The notes under the pieces were generated by a model. It ran no database searches, was not told where the DNA came from, and was given only the letters and a program-made list of their open reading frames with translations. Of a stretch of 6,092 nucleotides of DNA, positions 1 through 6,092 are shown piece by piece (the stretch's first letter is position 1; every line of letters starts with the position of its first letter). The stretch spans positions 52,018 through 58,109 of the forward strand of contig DCGV01000073.1 in assembly GCA_002314725.1 (NCBI GenBank), written 5' to 3'. The stretch is from Bacteroidales bacterium UBA1769 (GTDB lineage: Bacteria > Bacteroidota > Bacteroidia > Bacteroidales > UBA932). The translations under genes were made by a program, and so were the position numbers.

Positions 1-3
1 TTA

Positions 4-26
4 GTTACTTGCGAAACTTGAGTAAC
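4..26. repeat. short inverted repeat upstream of mnmA
   Basis: GTTACT (4-9) and AGTAAC (21-26) are perfect 6-bp complements separated by 11 nt, ending 7 nt before the mnmA ATG. In RNA two G-U pairs could extend the stem inward. There is no T-run after it, so it does not look like an intrinsic terminator. It could be a weak leader hairpin or chance. The first 33 bases hold no recognisable gene end, no Shine-Dalgarno motif and no Bacteroidota-type TAnnTTTG -7 box; any promoter probably lies left of the window. Confidence 0.25.
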
Positions 27-33
27 AATAGAT

Positions 34-1206
34 ATGAAAGTTTGCATTGGACTCTCCGGAGGTGTTGATTCAAGTGTTGCAGCATTGCTGCTGAAGAGGG
101 CAGGATATGATGTCTTTGCACTGTTTATGCAGAATTGGCACGATACTACAGGCACTCTTCATGGAGATTGCGAATGGGAGGAGGATAGATTTGTAGCAGA
201 AATGGTAGCCAAAAAGATTGGCATCCCTTTCCATTTCGTCGACTTGAGTGATGTATATAGACAGAGAGTAGTTGACTATATGTTCAGCGAATATGAAAAG
301 GGACGCACACCCAATCCAGACGTTCTTTGTAATAGAGAGATAAAGTTTGATGCATTTCTGAAATGTGCAATGGATCTTGGAGCAGATTATGTCGCGACAG
401 GCCACTACTGTCGTAAAGATGAATTTATTGACGAGAATGGCAAGAAAATATATCGTATTCTGGCAGGTACAGACCCTAATAAAGATCAGAGCTATTTTTT
501 ATGTCAACTAAACCAGGAGCAGTTGTCAAAGGCAATGTTTCCTATCGGGGATATCATCAAACCTGAGGTTCGCCGATTAGCTCACGAAGCTGATCTCCCT
601 AGCGCAGACAAAAAGGATTCACAAGGTATTTGTTTTGTCGGCAAAGTTGATCTGCCTGTTTTTCTTCAACAAAAATTAAAAGCCAAAGAGGGCGAAGTAG
701 TAGAGATATTTCCCGGCTTTTATAGCAACCGCTCATTCGGTGACAATATAGAATCACAAGCTAAACCAATATCATATAAGAAAGAGGACGGCAAAGTGAT
801 AGGAACACACCAAGGTGCTCAATACTATACGATTGGCCAGAGGAAGGGGCTTAACATTGGAGGGCATAAGGACCCTCTATTCATCATTGCAAACGATATT
901 GAAAAGAATATCATCTATGTTGGAGAGGGCCAGAATCATCCTGGGCTTTATCGTCCAGCCCTTCATATTCTTAATGATGAGATTCATTGGATCCGTCCAG
1001 ACTTGAAGATGGAACCAGGTGAAGAACGTGACTATCTGATTAGAATCAGATATCGTCAACCGCTTCAAAGAGGCCATCTGATCTGTCGCGAGAGTGGAAT
1101 GTACATTCATTTTAACGAACCGCAAAGAGGCATAACCCCGGGACAATTCGCAGCATGGTATGCAGAAGATGGAGAAATGATCGGTAGCGGTGTAATTAAT
1201 GAGTAA
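34..1206 (+). CDS. mnmA: tRNA-specific 2-thiouridylase MnmA
   Basis: MnmA is a cytoplasmic enzyme that adenylates C2 of the wobble uridine (U34) of Lys, Glu and Gln tRNAs and replaces the oxygen with sulfur delivered as persulfide, giving s2U34. The 390-aa product has the N-terminal ATP-pyrophosphatase P-loop SGGVDS at residues 8-13 and the FMQNW segment at 31-35. The two expected catalytic cysteines are Cys99 (in NPDVLCNREIKF) and Cys200 (in DSQGICFVGK), matching E. coli Cys102 and Cys199. TIGQRKGL (266-273), YRQPL (340-344) and PQRGITPGQ (363-371) mark the central and C-terminal beta domains. It is somewhat longer than the E. coli protein (about 368 aa), mainly because of an insertion around residues 225-250. 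The ATG at 34 is the only good start: an in-frame TGA lies at 19-21. No Shine-Dalgarno motif is visible. The 3' end overlaps the next gene by 8 bp. Some Bacteroides carry more than one mnmA paralogue, so this may be one of several. Confidence 0.97.
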   Translation: MKVCIGLSGGVDSSVAALLLKRAGYDVFALFMQNWHDTTGTLHGDCEWEEDRFVAEMVAKKIGIPFHFVDLSDVYRQRVVDYMFSEYEKGRTPNPDVLCNREIKFDAFLKCAMDLGADYVATGHYCRKDEFIDENGKKIYRILAGTDPNKDQSYFLCQLNQEQLSKAMFPIGDIIKPEVRRLAHEADLPSADKKDSQGICFVGKVDLPVFLQQKLKAKEGEVVEIFPGFYSNRSFGDNIESQAKPISYKKEDGKVIGTHQGAQYYTIGQRKGLNIGGHKDPLFIIANDIEKNIIYVGEGQNHPGLYRPALHILNDEIHWIRPDLKMEPGEERDYLIRIRYRQPLQRGHLICRESGMYIHFNEPQRGITPGQFAAWYAEDGEMIGSGVINE

Positions 1207-2461
1207 TCTTATGGAGACAGATGTTGCTGTAATAGGCGGTGGGCCTGCAGGTATGATGGCTGCAATAAAGGCTGCGGAAGGAGGTGCCAAAGTGGTTCTT
1301 CTTGAGAAGAATAACCGGTGTGGCAAAAAAATCCTTGTTACCGGCAAGGGACGTTGCAATATTACCAACACCAAACCATGGAGTGAATTCGCAACTCACA
1401 TCCACCCTATTGACAGGTTTATCAAGCCCGCATTCTTCAATTTCAGCAACATAGATGCCATAAAATTCTTTGACTCAATAGGATTACCGACTACAGTAGA
1501 ACAAGGCGACAGGGTATTCCCCAAGTCAATGAAGGCTATTGATGTTGCAAATATACTTCAGGAGCAATTGATTAAGGTTGGCGTCAATCTTTTATTGAAT
1601 AGTGAAGTAAGTGATATTACCATGGTAGGAGATAAGGTTAAGGTTACCTATCTATCTCTATCAGGATTGGTAAACGCCGAGACTCTGATTGCCGACAACG
1701 TGATAATTGCCACAGGAGGTCTATCCTACCCTGTCACAGGATCCACAGGTGACGGCTATAAATTTGCCGAATCATTGCATCATAGCATTATCCCTCAATT
1801 TCCTTCCCTTACTGCGCTTATGCCAGTCAATTATAATAGGGACCTTGAAGACATTGAGTTAAAAAACGTAGGTTTGACATTACTTGTCAATAAAGACCTC
1901 ATTCAAATGGAGCAGGGTGATCTTTCTTTCACTAATAATGGAATTGAAGGATCGTTAGGTTATCGTGTAAGTCGGAAGGCTGTCAAATCTATGATAAATG
2001 GTCAGAAAGTCGAACTTGTCATAGATTTGAAACCAGCACTTTCTTTAGAAAAATTAAAAGCCAGAATTGATAGGGAGTTAGCAGCAATGGGGATCTCAGG
2101 CGATAATCTTGGATCACACAAGATGAAAGATCTACTTCGAAAATTTATGCCTGCTGAGATGATTGTCCCGTTCATTTCTTGCAATCCAGATATTAAAATT
2201 TCCAACCTTTCAGAAAAAATGAAAGATTGGAGATTTAAAATAAGTTCTTATACCGGTTATGAACGAGCTGTAGTTACTGCCGGAGGTATCTCCACAACAG
2301 ATATCGTAGCTAAAACAATGAGGTCAAGGATAAATCCTCATATTCTCTTTGCAGGAGAGGTTATGGATGTCGATTGTGATACAGGTGGATACAATATCCA
2401 GGTAGCGCTCTCTACAGGCGCCCTCGCAGGAACATCAGCTTCTTCAAATAGAGCAGAATAA
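1199..2461 (+). CDS. HI0933/YhiN (BaiN/RdsA) family FAD-dependent oxidoreductase
   Basis: A 420-aa, probably cytoplasmic flavoprotein. The dinucleotide-binding Rossmann motif GGGPAG is at residues 13-18, followed by an acidic strand end (LLEKN, 34-38). The family signature GKKILVTGKGRCNITN is at 42-57. A second nucleotide-binding segment, ATGGLSYPVTGSTGDG, is at 171-186. The C-terminal FAD motif runs from AGGIS (361-365) through FAGEVMDVDCDTGGYN (384-399). Length is normal for the family (about 390-420 aa). Family members include E. coli YhiN, reported as a 23S rRNA dihydrouridine synthase (RdsA), and BaiN, linked to bile-acid metabolism in Clostridium; which activity applies here cannot be read from sequence alone. 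The first ATG (1199) overlaps the mnmA tail by 8 bp; a second ATG at 1211, codon 5, would remove the overlap and is also plausible. Tight coupling to mnmA favours, as inference, an RNA-modification role. The gene ends 6 bp from the stop of the convergent peptidase gene. Confidence 0.92.
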   Translation: MSNLMETDVAVIGGGPAGMMAAIKAAEGGAKVVLLEKNNRCGKKILVTGKGRCNITNTKPWSEFATHIHPIDRFIKPAFFNFSNIDAIKFFDSIGLPTTVEQGDRVFPKSMKAIDVANILQEQLIKVGVNLLLNSEVSDITMVGDKVKVTYLSLSGLVNAETLIADNVIIATGGLSYPVTGSTGDGYKFAESLHHSIIPQFPSLTALMPVNYNRDLEDIELKNVGLTLLVNKDLIQMEQGDLSFTNNGIEGSLGYRVSRKAVKSMINGQKVELVIDLKPALSLEKLKARIDRELAAMGISGDNLGSHKMKDLLRKFMPAEMIVPFISCNPDIKISNLSEKMKDWRFKISSYTGYERAVVTAGGISTTDIVAKTMRSRINPHILFAGEVMDVDCDTGGYNIQVALSTGALAGTSASSNRAE

Positions 2462-2486
2462 TCTGTATTAATTCCAGAAGTTATTC
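2456..2486. terminator. imperfect hairpin at the convergent gene ends (possible bidirectional terminator)
   Basis: GAATAATCTG (2456-2465) pairs with CAGA (2475-2478) and TTATTC (2481-2486), interrupted by a 2-nt AG bulge, leaving a 9-nt loop. The stem therefore has ten base pairs, three of them G-C. Both stop codons, TAA at 2459-2461 on plus and TAA at 2470-2468 on minus, lie inside it. It sits exactly where two converging transcription units would need to stop, but neither strand has a clear U-tract after it and the stem is AT-rich, so termination is an inference. Confidence 0.35.
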
Positions 2487-4090
2487 CAATTGTGAATAGC
2501 TTCAACGGCAGCATCGAAGTCATCATCACTCTTGTTGATCACACGATAGTACCCAGTGGTGCCAAAGATGACACTTGCCACCAATGCTCTCATTCTAGTC
2601 TCTATAAGATTGTATGAAATTGCGATTTGTTCATCATTTTTATCGATACCATGACTGGCAGCGTACTCTACAAGACCATTAAAGATATCTTTTGACTCTT
2701 TATCGAAATGGTTTTCAAAAGCATCAAACGAAGATGAATCAGCCATTAATCTTGGACGGTTTGCATCAACATATTTATTTACATACTCTTGAAGAACACC
2801 CTTTCTCACAAGTGATGAATAGTAATCTGTAACAGCAGTTGTGTCCATAGGGACAAAAATATCAGGATTAATTCCTCCACCACCATATACCTCACGTTTC
2901 TTAACTAAAGTATTGAATACTACACTTTTATCTTGATGAATACTATCCTGGTGGAAAAATTCCCCACTTAAATATCTGGCATTATTATTATCATAATACT
3001 CTTGTCGGTGGCCATTCTCATATGGCGACTGAATTACTCGACCGGAAGGTGTATGATAGCGGGATGTGGTCAATCTTATCTGAGAGCCGTCAATCAAATC
3101 GAGTTGTCTCTGTACCAATCCCTTACCGAAACTTCTACGTCCAACGATTATTGCTCTGTCCCAATCTTGCAGGGCTCCGGCAACTATTTCACTTGCTGAC
3201 GCACTACTTTCATCAACCATCACAACAAGCGGGCCTTTCAAATATGCACCATTTCTATCATTATAATAGTCTTCCCTAGGAGAGTTTAATCCTTCGGAAT
3301 AAAGAATCAGCTCATTCTCTTTCATGAATAATCCTGCAATACGTAGAGCGGAAATAAGATATCCGCCACCATTGGATCTCAGATCCAGAATAATCCCACT
3401 TGGAACACGTTCAAGTTTACTCATCTCACCAACGATTTCAAAAAGGGAATTCTGAGCAAATTGTCCCAGCCTCAAATAAAAGGTGCCGTCATCCATAAGA
3501 TATGCCGCCTCTACGCTATTCAATGGAATAACATCTCTGGTAATAATAAAATCCAAGATTTCGTCAACTCCACCCCTTAATACATCGACTGTAACCTTAG
3601 AGCCACGAGGTCCACGTAATTTAGATCTAACGTCGTTATTGGAAAGATTTACACCAGCAATATTTTCGCCATCTACTTTCACTATTTTGTCTCCACTCAT
3701 CATACCTACCTTCATAGATGGGCCTCCCTGAATGACATTCTGAACTGTAAGGGTATCATTGATAATAGCGAATTCGATTCCAATACCTTCAAATGACCCT
3801 TCAAGTGATTCATTTGTGCTTTGAACATCCTCTTTAGCGATGAAATTGGAGTGAGGATCCAATGTCAGGAGCATCTCAGAAATGGCTTTATTAACCATTT
3901 TATCATTATTGACTGTATCCAGATACAGTGTATTGATAGCCGACATCACCTGCTGAAGGCGTTGAATATTGATTGTCGCATTCATTAAAAGAGAGTCTCT
4001 ATTAATTTGAGCTTCTGAAGAAATTGCTGTTAATATAGCGACACAAATGATGATTATTCTTTTCATACTATTAAAAATACTCATTTTCAT
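2468..4090 (-). CDS. secreted S41-family C-terminal processing peptidase with PDZ domain
   Basis: A 540-aa serine protease of the CtpA/Prc type, expected to act in the periplasm or at the envelope, cleaving proteins near their C termini. The N terminus is a signal peptide: a basic MKR at residues 9-11, a hydrophobic core at about 12-23, and a likely signal peptidase I site after SEA (25-27). No lipobox is seen. A PDZ domain covers roughly residues 95-175, with its ligand loop near GIGIEF (102-107). The S41 core follows, with DLRSNGGGYL (236-245). The catalytic Ser-Lys-Gln set is Ser298 (in SSASASE), Lys323 (in FGKGLVQ) and Gln327; the spacings of 25 and 4 match CtpB-type enzymes. Residues from about 390 on form a C-terminal region I cannot assign. 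The start at 4090 is preferred because its ATG overlaps the rnz TGA (ATGA, coupled translation); ATGs at 4084 and 4066 are alternatives, the latter giving a shorter, more classical signal peptide. It is the last gene of the rpsA-rnz unit. The natural substrate is unknown. Confidence 0.94.
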   Translation of the reverse strand: MKMSIFNSMKRIIIICVAILTAISSEAQINRDSLLMNATINIQRLQQVMSAINTLYLDTVNNDKMVNKAISEMLLTLDPHSNFIAKEDVQSTNESLEGSFEGIGIEFAIINDTLTVQNVIQGGPSMKVGMMSGDKIVKVDGENIAGVNLSNNDVRSKLRGPRGSKVTVDVLRGGVDEILDFIITRDVIPLNSVEAAYLMDDGTFYLRLGQFAQNSLFEIVGEMSKLERVPSGIILDLRSNGGGYLISALRIAGLFMKENELILYSEGLNSPREDYYNDRNGAYLKGPLVVMVDESSASASEIVAGALQDWDRAIIVGRRSFGKGLVQRQLDLIDGSQIRLTTSRYHTPSGRVIQSPYENGHRQEYYDNNNARYLSGEFFHQDSIHQDKSVVFNTLVKKREVYGGGGINPDIFVPMDTTAVTDYYSSLVRKGVLQEYVNKYVDANRPRLMADSSSFDAFENHFDKESKDIFNGLVEYAASHGIDKNDEQIAISYNLIETRMRALVASVIFGTTGYYRVINKSDDDFDAAVEAIHNWNNFWN

Positions 4091-5010
4091 AACTTCATTG
4101 GGACATCAAAAACCATTCCGTCTTGTGATAATTCGCAATTTGGGAAGACATTTCTAGCTTCTTTAAGGAAAAGTTGTAAATCTTTATATCTGGATGAAAA
4201 ATGTCCCAAAACCAAACGTTTTACATCAGCTTCTGCTGCCAATTTAGCAGCATCATTAGCGGTCGAATGATATCTTTGCCACGAAACATCCTTTTCTTCA
4301 ATAAGATATGTCGCTTCATGATATAAAAGGTCAACGCCACGAATCCAATCAGCCAATTTTTCAAATGGTGCAGTATCAGAGCAATAAGCAGCTGTTCTCG
4401 GTGTATATGGAAGGTAAGTAAACTCTTCAGCAGTAAGCACCGTACCATCCTTACGATTAACATTTTCTCCTCTCTTCAATGCCCCTATTTCGGCTAGGGT
4501 CAGGCCGTATGTTTCAATTTTATATTTATGAATATTGAGCATTGGCATCTTCTCTTTAAAGAGAAATCCATATGTCTCAATACCATGATTCAATGGGAAT
4601 GAATATACTTCAACACTCTTTGAATCAAAGATTTGAACCGGCTCATTACCCTTTAGAACAATATGATTTATCTCAAATTGAGAGCCCTGATGGAAGTGAG
4701 CCAAATAGAATTTAAGCAGTGAAGCGAAATCTCTTGGTGCATATATATAAATAGGTGCTGTCCTTCCATATAATCCCATGCTTGATAAAAGACCAAAGAT
4801 TCCGAAAACATGATCACCATGCATATGAGAAATCATGATATTGTCAATTTTCAGCATGGAAATACGGAACCTGTTCAGCTGAATCTGGGTGCCTTCACCA
4901 CAATCAACCAAAAACAGACGCCCACGGATGTTAAATACGTGGGCGCTTGAAAATCTATTATCTACAGGCTTGGCAGATGCCGTGCCCAAAGTTGTCAAGG
5001 AAAAATCCAT
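4087..5010 (-). CDS. rnz: ribonuclease Z (tRNA 3' endonuclease)
   Basis: RNase Z is a cytoplasmic zinc-dependent endonuclease of the metallo-beta-lactamase fold that removes 3' trailers from tRNA precursors, mainly those lacking an encoded CCA. The 307-aa product has the normal length of the short bacterial form. Numbered from the ATG at 5010, the metal-binding HMHGDH motif is at residues 62-67 and supplies His62, His64, Asp66 and His67. Further expected ligands or catalytic residues are His142 (NHGI), Asp212 (CSDTAPF), the HEATY motif at 231-235, His248 (YHSTAND) and His270 (LGHFSSR). The flexible exosite arm that grips the tRNA elbow should lie around residues 150-200. I start the gene at the ATG at 5010-5008; the codon before it is TTG, which would add one residue but is a less likely start. 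It begins 6 bp after the rpsA stop and ends in a 4-bp ATGA overlap with the peptidase gene, so translation is probably coupled on both sides. No Shine-Dalgarno motif is visible. Confidence 0.96.
   Translation of the reverse strand: MDFSLTTLGTASAKPVDNRFSSAHVFNIRGRLFLVDCGEGTQIQLNRFRISMLKIDNIMISHMHGDHVFGIFGLLSSMGLYGRTAPIYIYAPRDFASLLKFYLAHFHQGSQFEINHIVLKGNEPVQIFDSKSVEVYSFPLNHGIETYGFLFKEKMPMLNIHKYKIETYGLTLAEIGALKRGENVNRKDGTVLTAEEFTYLPYTPRTAAYCSDTAPFEKLADWIRGVDLLYHEATYLIEEKDVSWQRYHSTANDAAKLAAEADVKRLVLGHFSSRYKDLQLFLKEARNVFPNCELSQDGMVFDVPMKL
4550..4565. repeat. 16-bp perfect palindrome inside rnz
   Basis: TTCTCTTTAAAGAGAA reads the same on both strands, with its centre between 4557 and 4558. It lies within the rnz coding region, where it encodes part of a Phe-Leu-Phe-Lys-Glu-Lys stretch in the predicted exosite-arm region. 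About 0.1 such palindromes are expected by chance in a window of this size. It could be a dimeric-protein binding site, but coding constraint or chance is a sufficient explanation. Confidence 0.3.
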
Positions 5011-5016
5011 CAAAGA

Positions 5017-6092
5017 CTATTGTTCTTTTTCCATTTCGTCTTTAAGAGCGGCTAGAGAAGCGATATCACCTAGAGTTGTTTTCTCAAGATTTTGTTTCAA
5101 CTTCTTAACTGCTTTCTGAGTCTTCTCCTCTTCAGCATTCTGAGCCTTCTCTTCTTCTTTCTTTATCTCTTCAAATAGTTTAGAGTGTGAAAGAACGATC
5201 TTCTTGTTTGATTTATTGAATTCTACAACTTTGAAAGGAAGTTTTTCACCCTCTTTAGCTGTTGTACCGTCCTCTTTTACAAGATTCTTTGTTGAGCAGA
5301 AACCTTCGATACCTTCAGCAAGTGTTACTGTTGCACCTTTCTCTACGAATGTAGCAACTGTACCCTCTTGAACTGAACCTACAGTATATACATTTTCATA
5401 CTCATCCCAAGGATTCTCTTCAAGTTGTTTGTGGCCTAAGCTCAAACGACGATTATCCTGGTCAACTTCAAGAACTACAACCTCTAGTTTGTCACCGATT
5501 TGAGTAAACTCTGATGGATGTTTAATCTTCTTAGTCCAAGATAGATCGCTGATGTGTACAAGACCGTCAACACCCTCTTCAAGTTCTACAAATACACCGA
5601 AGTTAGTGAAGTTACGAACTGTAGCTGTATGTTTTGAATTAACTGGATATTTTTCTGCGATAGTTGCCCATGGATCTGGTTTAAGTTGTTTGATACCAAG
5701 AGACATCTTTCTCTCCTCACGGTCCAAAGTAAGGATGCATGCTTCAACCTCTTCGCCAACTGTCAAGAAATCTTGAGCGCTGCGTAGGTGAAGTGACCAT
5801 GACATTTCAGAAACGTGGATAAGACCTTCAACACCTGGTTGAATCTCGATGAATGCACCGTAATCAGCGATAACGACAACTTTACCTTTAACTTTGTCAC
5901 CAACTTTAAGGTTTGCATCAAGTGCATCCCAAGGGTGTGGGTTAAGTTGTTTAAGACCTAGAGCGATACGCTTCTTAGTATCATCGAAGTCAAGGATAAC
6001 GACATTGATCTTCTGATCAAGTGTTACAACCTCTTCTGGATGGTTGATACGACCCCATGATAGGTCAGTGATATGGATAAGACCGTCAACAC
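5017..6092 (-). CDS. rpsA: 30S ribosomal protein S1, C-terminal part (5' end outside window)
   Basis: S1 binds single-stranded mRNA on the 30S subunit and helps unfold and load messages. The frame is open from the window edge to the TAG at 5019-5017, giving 357 visible C-terminal residues. The gene starts right of 6092; the ATG at 5805 is an internal methionine, not the start. Aligned by eye with E. coli S1, the visible part holds the end of repeat 3 (visible residues 1-48, with VDGLIHITDLSW), repeat 4 (about 63-136, DYGAFIE and VEGLIHVSEMSW), repeat 5 (about 150-223, NFGVFVE and VDGLVHISDLSW) and repeat 6 (about 236-305). Repeat 6 is diverged: the usual HxS(D/E) segment is replaced by FCSTKNL. 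A Lys/Glu-rich, probably helical tail (306-357) follows. The repeats link through the typical SLG-KQL--PW motifs. It heads the visible minus-strand unit with rnz and the S41 peptidase. In E. coli S1 represses its own synthesis; any comparable leader would be outside this window. Confidence 0.98.
   Translation of the reverse strand, partial: VDGLIHITDLSWGRINHPEEVVTLDQKINVVILDFDDTKKRIALGLKQLNPHPWDALDANLKVGDKVKGKVVVIADYGAFIEIQPGVEGLIHVSEMSWSLHLRSAQDFLTVGEEVEACILTLDREERKMSLGIKQLKPDPWATIAEKYPVNSKHTATVRNFTNFGVFVELEEGVDGLVHISDLSWTKKIKHPSEFTQIGDKLEVVVLEVDQDNRRLSLGHKQLEENPWDEYENVYTVGSVQEGTVATFVEKGATVTLAEGIEGFCSTKNLVKEDGTTAKEGEKLPFKVVEFNKSNKKIVLSHSKLFEEIKKEEEKAQNAEEEKTQKAVKKLKQNLEKTTLGDIASLAALKDEMEKEQ
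5422..6092 (-). repeat. S1-domain tandem repeats visible at DNA level
   Basis: The segment encoding the (V/I)(D/E)GL-H(I/V)S core recurs nearly unchanged in DNA: AGACCGTCAACAC at 5561, AGACCTTCAACAC at 5822 and AGACCGTCAAC at 6080, spaced 261 and 258 bp (87 and 86 codons). The neighbouring codons for KQL and PW recur at the same period. These are ordinary intragenic domain repeats of rpsA, not a mobile or regulatory array. Repeat 6, to the left, no longer shares the DNA match. Confidence 0.85.

Noticed and set aside
7..20. Direct repeat ACTTG (7-11 and 16-20)
   Set aside because: Five bases repeated once is well within chance.
70..405. 111-codon minus-strand open frame inside mnmA
   Set aside because: It is antisense to the conserved P-loop domain of MnmA; its cysteine- and isoleucine-rich product looks like a shadow of that gene.
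560..570. AACCT-G-AGGTT inverted repeat in mnmA
   Set aside because: Five-base arms in coding sequence are expected by chance many times in this window.
877..1374. 165-codon open frame on the minus strand across the mnmA/flavoprotein junction
   Set aside because: It lies antisense to two clearly real genes, has no recognisable domain and shows a composition expected from the complementary strand.
5011..5013. TTG as the rnz start codon
   Set aside because: An ATG follows immediately at 5010-5008 and is the more likely start; the difference is one residue.
5011..5019. TAGTCTTTG resembling the Bacteroidota -7 promoter box
   Set aside because: It has three rather than two bases between TA and TTTG, directly abuts the rnz start codon and consists of the rpsA stop plus spacer, so it cannot easily serve as the rnz promoter.
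5803..5805. ATG as the start of a short 262-aa S1 protein
   Set aside because: The frame continues open to the window edge and encodes further conserved S1 repeats, so this ATG is an internal Met within a conserved SEMSW segment.

Overview
The window looks like a chromosomal housekeeping segment from a member of the Bacteroidota, most likely Bacteroidales. This rests on an AT-leaning composition (roughly 40% GC by eye), protein sequences of Bacteroidota type, and no Shine-Dalgarno motif in front of any of the four starts that can be seen. It is gene-dense: five protein-coding genes fill almost all of it, and no gap between genes exceeds a few bases. I see no mobile element, CRISPR array, rRNA or tRNA gene, phage gene or broken gene.

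Left part, plus strand: mnmA (34-1206), the tRNA uridine-34 2-thiolase, overlaps by 8 bp a flavoprotein of the HI0933/YhiN (BaiN/RdsA) family (1199-2461). Some members of that family reduce uridine in 23S rRNA. The two are probably translated from one message.

Right part, minus strand, in transcription order: rpsA (ribosomal protein S1, running out of the window at 6092), then rnz (RNase Z, 6 bp downstream), then a secreted S41-family C-terminal processing peptidase that shares an ATGA overlap with rnz. This looks like one three-gene transcription unit. It converges on the mnmA unit with only 6 bp between the two stop codons (2462-2467). An imperfect hairpin (2456-2486) covers that junction.

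Four of the five genes fit a common theme of RNA maturation and translation: tRNA thiolation, a possible rRNA reductase, tRNA 3'-end processing and mRNA binding on the 30S subunit. The protease is the exception and acts outside the cytoplasm. I did not find a new defence, mobile or regulatory system. The points most worth checking are the function of the flavoprotein coupled to mnmA, the same-frame UAG junction between rpsA and rnz, the large insertion in MnmA, the unassigned C-terminal region of the peptidase, and two inverted-repeat structures.
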